Shown: positions 6,567 to 11,810 of the stretch, in pieces
Layout of the letters: each line of letters begins with the position of its first letter
Numbering within the stretch: the stretch's first letter is position 1
NCBI GenBank assembly: GCA_002297965.1
Contig: DBLF01000027.1
Coordinates: forward strand, 1-13,852
Length of the DNA stretch: 13,852 nt
DNA from: Candidatus Segatella papionis
GTDB taxonomy: Bacteria; Bacteroidota; Bacteroidia; Bacteroidales; Bacteroidaceae
Reading direction: 5' to 3'
The notes under the pieces: model-generated
The model's input: the letters and a program-made list of their open reading frames with translations, nothing else
Database searches by the model: none
What the model was told of the DNA's origin: nothing
Position numbers and translations under genes: made by a program

Positions 6567-7520
6567 ATGGGATTATTCGGATTATTTAGCAACAAGAAAA
6601 AGGAAACTCTCGATAAGGGACTCGAAAAAACCAAGGAGAGTGTGTTCGGAAAATTGGCTCGCGCGGTGGCTGGTAAGTCAACCGTAGATGATGACGTGCT
6701 CGATGACCTGGAGGAAGTACTCATCACTTCTGATGTAGGTGTGGAAACCACGGTTAAGATTATTCGCCGCATCGAGGAGCGCGTGGCTCGTGACAAATAT
6801 GTCTCTACTTCCGAGCTCAACAGAATCTTGCGTGAGGAAATTGCGAGCCTCTTGGAGGAAAACCATACCAATGACAATGAGAATTGGGACTTGCCTTCCG
6901 ACCATAAGCCATACGTCATTCTTGTGGTGGGTGTAAATGGAGTGGGCAAGACCACAACCATAGGTAAGCTTGCCTACCAGTTCAAGAAGGCGGGCAAGAA
7001 AGTATATCTCGGTGCTGCCGATACTTTCCGCGCCGCAGCCGTAGAGCAGATTTGTATATGGGGTGAGCGTGTGGGCGTTCCGGTGGTGAAACAGCAGATG
7101 GGTTCAGACCCTGCTAGTGTGGCATTCGACACATTGCAGAGTGCCAAGGCGAATGGCGCCGACGTGGTGCTGATTGATACGGCTGGTCGTTTGCACAACA
7201 AGGTGAACTTGATGAATGAGCTTAAGAAAATCAAGGAAGTGATGAAGAAGGTAATCCCTGAGGCTCCAGATGAGGTAATGCTCGTCTTGGATGGAAGTAC
7301 GGGACAGAACGCCTTCGAGCAAGCCAAGCAGTTTGCCGCTGTCACCGACATCTCGTCGCTTGCCATCACCAAACTAGATGGAACGGCAAAGGGTGGCGTG
7401 GTCATTGGTATTTCCGACCAGCTCAAGGTTCCTGTGAAATACATCGGATTGGGAGAAGGCATGGAAGACTTGCAGCTCTTCAATAAAAATGAGTTCGTTG
7501 ACTCATTGTTCAAAAAATAA
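6567..7520 (+). CDS. ftsY: signal recognition particle receptor FtsY
   Basis: FtsY is the membrane-associated GTPase that docks SRP-ribosome complexes for co-translational insertion of membrane proteins. The 317-aa product is essentially only the NG domain: the helical N part covers residues 1-105. The GTPase carries Walker A G122VNGVGKTT, DTFRAAA (152-158), D204TAGR (G3), and T268KLD with GTAKGG (G4/closing loop). The acidic A domain found in E. coli FtsY is absent; the N-terminal GLFGLFSNKKK is short, amphipathic and basic, and could mediate membrane contact. The ATG at 6567 is chosen because the protein begins with this family-like segment; the in-frame TTG at 6504 adds an unconserved leader. 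It is first in the ftsY-rimO-HU-HU/LysM operon. Confidence 0.96.
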   Translation: MGLFGLFSNKKKETLDKGLEKTKESVFGKLARAVAGKSTVDDDVLDDLEEVLITSDVGVETTVKIIRRIEERVARDKYVSTSELNRILREEIASLLEENHTNDNENWDLPSDHKPYVILVVGVNGVGKTTTIGKLAYQFKKAGKKVYLGAADTFRAAAVEQICIWGERVGVPVVKQQMGSDPASVAFDTLQSAKANGADVVLIDTAGRLHNKVNLMNELKKIKEVMKKVIPEAPDEVMLVLDGSTGQNAFEQAKQFAAVTDISSLAITKLDGTAKGGVVIGISDQLKVPVKYIGLGEGMEDLQLFNKNEFVDSLFKK

Positions 7521-7529
7521 AATTGTATA

Positions 7530-7626
7530 AGATATAGACAAAACAATTCTTTTAGAATTTAAGAAATAAATAAAACAATTCTTTAAGAAATAGACAAGAA
7601 AATTGTTTGAGAAATAAACAAGAATG
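7530..7626 (+). repeat. imperfect 24-bp tandem repeat between ftsY and rimO
   Basis: Units beginning AGAAATAnACAA recur at 7562-7585, 7586-7609 and 7610-7626 at an exact 24-bp period, with a first, longer unit at 7530-7561 (AGATATAGACAAAACAATTC, then 12 more bases). The last unit is cut short because it contains the rimO start codon (ACAAGAATG). The array fills almost the whole 103-bp gap and so forms the translation-initiation region of rimO. Confidence 0.75.
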
Positions 7627-8922
7627 AAGAAAAATCAAATCGACATAGTTACCATGGGCTGCTCCAAGAATTTGGTTGACAGCGAGTTGCTTATGAAGCA
7701 ATTTGAGGCCAATGGGTATCATTGCGTCCACGACCCTAAGCGTCCGCAGGGCGAGATTGCTGTCATCAATACTTGTGGCTTCATAGAGGATGCCAAGCAG
7801 GAAAGCATTGATACGATTCTGGAGTTCATCCAAGCCAAGGAGGAAGGACGTCTTCGCAAGCTTTACGTGATGGGATGCCTCTCTCAGCGTTACAAAGACG
7901 AATTGGAGGAGGAAATGCCCGAGGTAGATAAGTTTTACGGTAAGTTCAACTACAAGCAGTTGCTTCAGGAGCTAGGTAAGGCCGACGAGCCATCATGCGA
8001 TGGAAAGCGCCATCTCACGACACCTCATCACTATGCCTACATCAAAATCTCTGAGGGCTGCGACCGTCGCTGCGCTTATTGTGCCATCCCTATCATCACT
8101 GGCAAACATATTTCACGTCCTAAGGCAGAAATCTTGGAAGAGGTGCGCCAATTGGTTGCCGATGGCGTGAAGGAGTTCCAAATCATAGCCCAGGAGCTCA
8201 CCTATTATGGGGTCGATATTGACGGCAAGCACCATATCACGGAACTTATCAGCGAGATGGCCGACATTCCTGGGGTGAAGTGGATTCGTCTGCATTATGC
8301 TTATCCAAACCAGTTTCCGCTCGATTTGCTCGACGTGATGCGTGAGAAACCTAACGTGTGCAAGTATCTCGACATCGCCCTGCAGCACATCAGCGACCAC
8401 ATGCTCTCTCGCATGCACCGCCATGTGACAAAGCAGGAGACACTCGATCTTCTCAAGACCATCCGCGAACGTGTGCCAGGAATACATATTCGCACCACTC
8501 TGATGGTAGGTTTCCCGGGCGAGACCCAGGAAGACTTCCATGAGCTGTTAGACTTTGTGCGCGAGCAGCGATTCGAGCGTATGGGTGCCTTCGCCTATTC
8601 CGAGGAGGAGGGAACTTATAGTGCCAACAATTATGAGGATGATGTGCCAGCCGAAGTAAAGCAGCGCCGACTTGACGAACTGATGATCCTTCAGCAGGAT
8701 ATCAGTACCGAGATTGAGGCTGCTAAGGTAGGCAAGACACTTAAGGTAATCATCGATCGTAAAGAAGGTGATTATTATATCGGAAGAACGGAATTCTGTT
8801 CGCCTGAGGTTGATCCAGAGGTACTTGTCAGGTCTGACAAGCGTCTGCGTATAGGTACATTCTACAATGTAAAGATAACTCAGAGTGAGGAGTTCGACCT
8901 CTATGGTGAAGTGGTTAAATGA
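7624..8922 (+). CDS. rimO: ribosomal protein S12 methylthiotransferase RimO
   Basis: RimO is a radical-SAM methylthiotransferase that adds a methylthio group to an aspartate of ribosomal protein S12 near the decoding centre. The 432-aa product has normal family length. The N-terminal UPF0004 domain has the three cysteines for the auxiliary [4Fe-4S] cluster: C13 in MGCSKNLVDSE, C51 in INTCGFIEDAKQES and C85 in VMGCLSQRY. The radical-SAM motif is C146-DRR-C150-AY-C153, preceded by YIKISEG, and a C-terminal TRAM domain lies at about 365-432. The segment MGCSKNLVDSE and the CAIP sequence after the motif separate RimO from its paralogue MiaB. The ATG at 7624 lies inside a tandem repeat; an in-frame stop just upstream excludes an earlier start. 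It is in an operon with ftsY. Confidence 0.95.
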   Translation: MKKNQIDIVTMGCSKNLVDSELLMKQFEANGYHCVHDPKRPQGEIAVINTCGFIEDAKQESIDTILEFIQAKEEGRLRKLYVMGCLSQRYKDELEEEMPEVDKFYGKFNYKQLLQELGKADEPSCDGKRHLTTPHHYAYIKISEGCDRRCAYCAIPIITGKHISRPKAEILEEVRQLVADGVKEFQIIAQELTYYGVDIDGKHHITELISEMADIPGVKWIRLHYAYPNQFPLDLLDVMREKPNVCKYLDIALQHISDHMLSRMHRHVTKQETLDLLKTIRERVPGIHIRTTLMVGFPGETQEDFHELLDFVREQRFERMGAFAYSEEEGTYSANNYEDDVPAEVKQRRLDELMILQQDISTEIEAAKVGKTLKVIIDRKEGDYYIGRTEFCSPEVDPEVLVRSDKRLRIGTFYNVKITQSEEFDLYGEVVK

Positions 8923-8935
8923 TTAATTGTCTTTT

Positions 8936-8960
8936 AGCTTGAAGGATGATTCTTTAAGCT
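8936..8960 (+). other. hairpin in the rimO-HU gap
   Basis: AGCTTGAAG and CTTTAAGCT can form a 9-bp stem with one G-U pair around the 7-nt loop GATGATT. No T-run follows in either direction, so it is not a typical terminator; it might be an RNA processing or stability element in the operon transcript. Confidence 0.35.
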
Positions 8961-9002
8961 GACAACTTGAAGATAATAGAAGTGAAGACTATCAGATGAA
9001 TC

Positions 9003-9302
9003 ATGAATAACAAGGACTATATAGCGGAGTTGGCTCGGCAGACTGGCTATTCTCTCGATGATACGCAGAGGATGGTTCGCAAGGTGATAGATGCAATGAT
9101 TGCAGAATTTGAGGATGGGGAGGCTGTCTCCATCCCAAACTTCGGTACGTTTGAGGTAAAAAAACGTCTGGAGCGAGTGGTGGTAAATCCGACAACCAAG
9201 AAACGTCAGCTGGTTCCGCCAAAGTTAGTGCTTGGTTTCCGACCAGTGGCATCCGTCAAAGAAAAACTAAAGAATGGAGGGGAGGCTGATGGGCAAGACT
9301 AG
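9003..9302 (+). CDS. HU-family DNA-binding protein
   Basis: The 99-aa product has the full HU/IHF fold: an N-terminal helical dimerisation part (residues 3-40, DYIAELARQTGYSLDDTQRM), the conserved strand-turn SIPNFGTFEVKKR (43-55), and a beta arm around NPTTKKRQLVPPKLVLGF (62-79). HU-type proteins bind and bend DNA as dimers and organise the nucleoid. The acidic tail NGGEADGQD is unusual. It starts 80 bp after rimO in the same direction with no clear promoter between. Its last 14 bases overlap the start of the next gene, which also begins with a HU domain, so the two proteins may be translationally coupled and might heterodimerise. Confidence 0.88.
   Translation: MNNKDYIAELARQTGYSLDDTQRMVRKVIDAMIAEFEDGEAVSIPNFGTFEVKKRLERVVVNPTTKKRQLVPPKLVLGFRPVASVKEKLKNGGEADGQD
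9276..9288 (+). promoter_or_regulatory. strong Shine-Dalgarno site for the HU-LysM gene
   Basis: GGAGGGGAGG followed by CTG lies directly before ATG 9289, a near-ideal ribosome binding site inside the end of the preceding HU gene. It decides the start: the in-frame ATG at 9274 would sit before this purine tract and add five residues not typical of HU domains. Such a strong site is uncommon in Bacteroidetes. Confidence 0.6.
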
Positions 9303-10773
9303 TTTGAATGCTTTGGCTCTTCGTCTCTCTGAGAAGACTGGATTGAATCCGCAGGAAACGGAAGTGTTTATCCGAAAAATGTTTGAGGTAGTCAACGACG
9401 GTCTCCGTACAGACAAGCAGGTGAAGATGAAATGGCTTGGTACTTTCAAGGTCACCTCAGTGAAGGATCGTGAGAGTGTGAATGTGAACACGGGTGAACG
9501 CATCGTCATCGAAGGTAGAGACAAAATCACTTTCGCTCCCGACAGCATTCTGAAGGAAATTGTGAACAAGCCTTTTGCTCAGTTTGAGACAGTGGTTGTG
9601 AACGATGGCGTTGATTTCGAAGAGATTGACAGGAAATTTGAAGCAGAGGAGGAATCTGATGGGGAAGAAGCGGACAAAGAAGAGAAAATTGTGGATTCTC
9701 AAAAGAACACAGTAAGTTCTAAAGAGGAAGCTGCAGATTCCCAAAAGATGATAACAGAATCTGATGATTCATCGGATAACGAAACGGATAGTTTCTTGGC
9801 TCTTGATAATCATGTGGAAGATACTTCAACTGAAAGAATCATTCCACATATCCCAGACCAGGGATTGTCAACCTCGGATGACAGTGGAGTTGTCTGCTTC
9901 TCTGGAGAGGAAACCAAAAATGAGGTAAGTGATGAAGTAATCGTCATTGGTGATTCTGAGAAAGAGAGTTCTTGCGAGGATAGCCTAGATGAGGACAAAC
10001 AAGAGCAAGTAATCGGAAGCCAACAAGAGCAAGTAATCAGAAGCCAACAAGAGCAAGTAATCGGAAGCCAACAAGAGCAAGTGGAATCTGAGGTGAAGAT
10101 TCCGCGGCATCGTACTTTTGTATTGACCGTTTGTGTAGCAGTTTTGGCATTGATAGGCGCAATCGGATGGTTTGCATATAATCGTTTTGGAAGTTTGCAA
10201 GCTCTTATTGCTCAGCAAGAAGTTAATAAGGAACAACCATTGCAGACGCCTAAGATTTCTCCAATTCGTACGAACATTCCTTCTAGTGAAGAGACCATGC
10301 GGAAAAAAGCCGTTGAGGATAGCGTCCGAATGGCACAAGCCAGCGAAGTAATCAGAAAGGTGGATGAAAAGAGTGAACGTTCGATGGATGAGCCGCAGCG
10401 TCTTCCCGAAAATCAAGCTGAGATTCAGAATATATCTTCTGTCAAATCAAAGAAAGGCAATGAAATTGAAAAGCAACAGGTGGAACAGAAGAAACAACAG
10501 ATGGAACAGAAAAAGCTTTCGCTTGATGAAAATCAGAAACAGTCTGCTGCTAAATACGATAAAGATGTGCGAGTCCGCACGGGTGCCTATCGTATCATTG
10601 GCGTTTCTGAGGTTGTGACAGTTAAAGAAGGACAATCCCTTTCGGCTCTGAGTAAAAGATATCTTGGTCCTGGTATGGAATGTTACGTAGAGGCCCTTAA
10701 TGGCTGCTCCTCGGAATTGAAGGCTGGACAGAAAATCAAGATTCCTAAGCTGGAACTCAAAAAAAAGAAGTAA
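9289..10773 (+). CDS. HU domain - transmembrane helix - LysM fusion protein
   Basis: The 494-aa product combines three recognisable parts. Residues 1-92 are a HU/IHF-type domain (TSLNALALRLSEKTGLN, then WLGTFKVTSVKDRE and NVNTGERIVIEGRDKITFAP). Residues 100-266 are a long acidic, Ser/Glu-rich linker ending in an 8-residue repeat (SQQEQVIG). Residues 277-297 are one hydrophobic helix preceded by KIPRHR, so by the positive-inside rule the HU part is cytoplasmic. After a Gln/Lys/Glu-rich stretch (330-425), residues 442-488 form a LysM domain (VKEGQSLSALSKRYLG, AGQKIKIPKL), which in other proteins binds peptidoglycan. A cytoplasmic DNA-binding domain tethered through the membrane to the wall is inferred, not shown. 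Start chosen at the ATG after the strong ribosome site. Last gene of the ftsY operon; an intrinsic terminator follows. Confidence 0.85.
   Translation: MGKTSLNALALRLSEKTGLNPQETEVFIRKMFEVVNDGLRTDKQVKMKWLGTFKVTSVKDRESVNVNTGERIVIEGRDKITFAPDSILKEIVNKPFAQFETVVVNDGVDFEEIDRKFEAEEESDGEEADKEEKIVDSQKNTVSSKEEAADSQKMITESDDSSDNETDSFLALDNHVEDTSTERIIPHIPDQGLSTSDDSGVVCFSGEETKNEVSDEVIVIGDSEKESSCEDSLDEDKQEQVIGSQQEQVIRSQQEQVIGSQQEQVESEVKIPRHRTFVLTVCVAVLALIGAIGWFAYNRFGSLQALIAQQEVNKEQPLQTPKISPIRTNIPSSEETMRKKAVEDSVRMAQASEVIRKVDEKSERSMDEPQRLPENQAEIQNISSVKSKKGNEIEKQQVEQKKQQMEQKKLSLDENQKQSAAKYDKDVRVRTGAYRIIGVSEVVTVKEGQSLSALSKRYLGPGMECYVEALNGCSSELKAGQKIKIPKLELKKKK
9998..10082 (+). repeat. 24-bp in-frame tandem repeat inside the HU-LysM gene
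   Basis: Units beginning AACAAGAGCAAGTAATCG occur at 9998-10021, 10022-10045 and 10046-10069, plus a partial fourth unit from 10070. The three full units differ at one base only. Each encodes eight residues (QEQVIG/RSQ), so a gain or loss of a unit keeps the reading frame. Confidence 0.9.
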
Positions 10774-10810
10774 AGAACAAAATATAAGAAAACTATTGTA
10801 GTATATATAA

Positions 10811-10856
10811 GAAAGTCGCGGTCAGTTTGTTGGCGAGGCTGCGACTTTCCTTTTCC
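10811..10856 (+). terminator. Rho-independent terminator of the ftsY-rimO-HU operon
   Basis: GAAAGTCGC (10811-10819) and GCGACTTTC (10841-10849) are exact reverse complements around a 21-nt loop, followed by CTTTTCC. It is 38 bp after the HU-LysM stop codon. Confidence 0.8.
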
Positions 10857-10895
10857 CCATTCTTTTCCAGAAATCAGTCAGCCCACAAGCAAAAG

Positions 10896-11018
10896 TGCCC
10901 GACGCAACAAGCAATTCTGCCCACGCCGATGGGTGTTTTTGCCCAACGACCATGGGTATAAATAATCTTGCCGCTGGGCAAAAATGCCCAAGCTATCGGG
11001 TGATGTTGGGCACTGCGG
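10896..11018. repeat. 22-bp-period array of TGCCCA...TGGGT palindromic units
   Basis: Units starting TGCCC lie at 10896, 10918 and 10940, exactly 22 bp apart, with another 22-bp unit at 10985-11006; degenerate units lie at 10969-10984 and 11007-11018. The best units read TGCCCACGCCGATGGGTG and TGCCCAACGACCATGGGT, each an internal palindrome (CCCA, 6-7 nt, TGGG). A possible partial unit lies before it (10879-10895). Units are contiguous with no conserved-repeat/variable-spacer pattern, so this is not a CRISPR array. It is non-coding and lies just after an operon terminator. Confidence 0.7.
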
Positions 11019-11104
11019 AGAATTGACTTTTCCTGATTCTTCAGAATGAGCTTTTTGTGCTTATGCTTGACTTACGTAAGTTTACGGAAAAATAGAATGA
11101 GTGC

Positions 11105-11210
11105 GTGACAACAGTGACATGAAATGACATCAAAATTTTATTTCATGTCACGCCTTAAATCTTTAATTTTCAGATTGTTAACTAGTGGTGTGACATCAGT
11201 GACATGAAAT
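11105..11210. repeat. GTGACAT repeat cluster: 21-bp direct repeat and inverted copy
   Basis: GTGACAACAGTGACATGAAAT (11105-11125) recurs at 11190-11210 with one mismatch, 85 bp further. Between them, ATTTCATGTCAC (11140-11151) is the exact reverse complement of 11114-11125, giving a 12-bp inverted repeat with a 14-nt loop. No open frame is present. The array could be a remnant of a mobile element end or a protein-binding site; neither is shown. Confidence 0.75.
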
Positions 11211-11374
11211 TAGAACTTTTTTTATCATATATGATGCAATATGTAGGTGTCGCCGATGCTGTAGTTGCCGTTCAGATGGGATGAGCAAACATCTTTGCCT
11301 TGATGTATTTTCCTAATAGAGACTGCAAAGAAAAATGGAAATTCTAAAGATGAATAAAAAAATATCGAAAATAA
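11211..11374. other. intergenic, no feature recognised
   Basis: No coding frame, RNA gene or repeat was seen between the GTGACAT cluster and the tRNA-Arg promoter, apart from the small palindrome ATCATATATGAT near 11224. Confidence 0.4.
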
Positions 11375-11407
11375 TTTGGTAGTTTCATAAAAAATTAGTA
11401 CCTTTGC
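11375..11407 (+). promoter_or_regulatory. Bacteroidetes-type promoter of tRNA-Arg
   Basis: TTTG (11375-11378), a 20-nt spacer and TACCTTTGC (11399-11407) match the consensus with the same spacing and the same -7 box as the tRNA-Ser promoter. Transcription would start about 20 nt before the tRNA. Confidence 0.8.
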
Positions 11408-11432
11408 AAACGCTAATGAGAAAAAGTGCTTT

Positions 11433-11507
11433 GGTTCCGTAGCTCAGTTGGATTAGAGCAACAGCCTTCTAAGCTGTGGGTCTTGGGTTCGAACCCCAAC
11501 GGAATCA
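11433..11507 (+). tRNA. tRNA-Arg (TCT)
   Basis: The acceptor strands GGTTCCG (11433-11439) and CGGAATC (11500-11506) pair with one G-U. The D-arm is GCTCAGTTGGATTAGAGC, the anticodon stem-loop CAGCCTTCTAAGCTG gives anticodon TCT, and the T-arm is TTGGGTTCGAACCCCAA. Discriminator A at 11507; CCA is not encoded. It decodes AGA/AGG arginine codons and is a single-gene unit with its own promoter and terminator. Confidence 0.95.
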
Positions 11508-11520
11508 CCTTTTCTCAAAA

Positions 11521-11560
11521 AGGGTTGAAAGTCTTCAAGTGAGATTTTCAACCTTTTTTT
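11521..11560 (+). terminator. Rho-independent terminator of tRNA-Arg
   Basis: GGTTGAAA (11523-11530) pairs with TTTCAACC (11546-11553) and is followed by seven T residues (11554-11560). It begins 14 bp after the tRNA. Confidence 0.88.
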
Positions 11561-11730
11561 ATTTGATATGGTTGGTATATTTAGAAAACATCCTAACACT
11601 TAGAAAAGCATCATAGCATCATTAGAGAATTTCAATAACTAATTTAACATCAGCTCTTTATCTCTAATGTTGTAATCTGCTTAATTTTTCTTTACAGACG
11701 TGGTTAGAATATATTTTACACAAGTGTTGT

Positions 11731-11775
11731 ATAAATAAAAAAGCCTTGGCGGCATCCGAAAATGCAACCAAGGCT
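11731..11775 (-). terminator. Rho-independent terminator of nifJ
   Basis: On the minus strand AGCCTTGG (11775-11768) pairs with CCAAGGCT (11749-11742), with an inner GCAT/ATGC helix, followed by TTTTTTATTTAT. It is about 35 bp after the nifJ stop codon. The 170 bp between it and the tRNA-Arg terminator hold nothing recognisable. Confidence 0.88.
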
Positions 11776-11810
11776 CATTTTTATATGTTTATAATCTAAA
11801 AGTATTCAGA

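Noticed and set aside
8936..8960. Terminator between rimO and the HU gene
   Set aside because: The hairpin is not followed by a T-run on either strand.
9274..9288. ATG 9274 as start of the HU-LysM gene
   Set aside because: The strong ribosome site lies between it and ATG 9289, and the HU domain begins right after 9289.
10896..11018. CRISPR array
   Set aside because: Units are contiguous, degenerate and palindromic, with no conserved-repeat/unique-spacer alternation and no cas genes.
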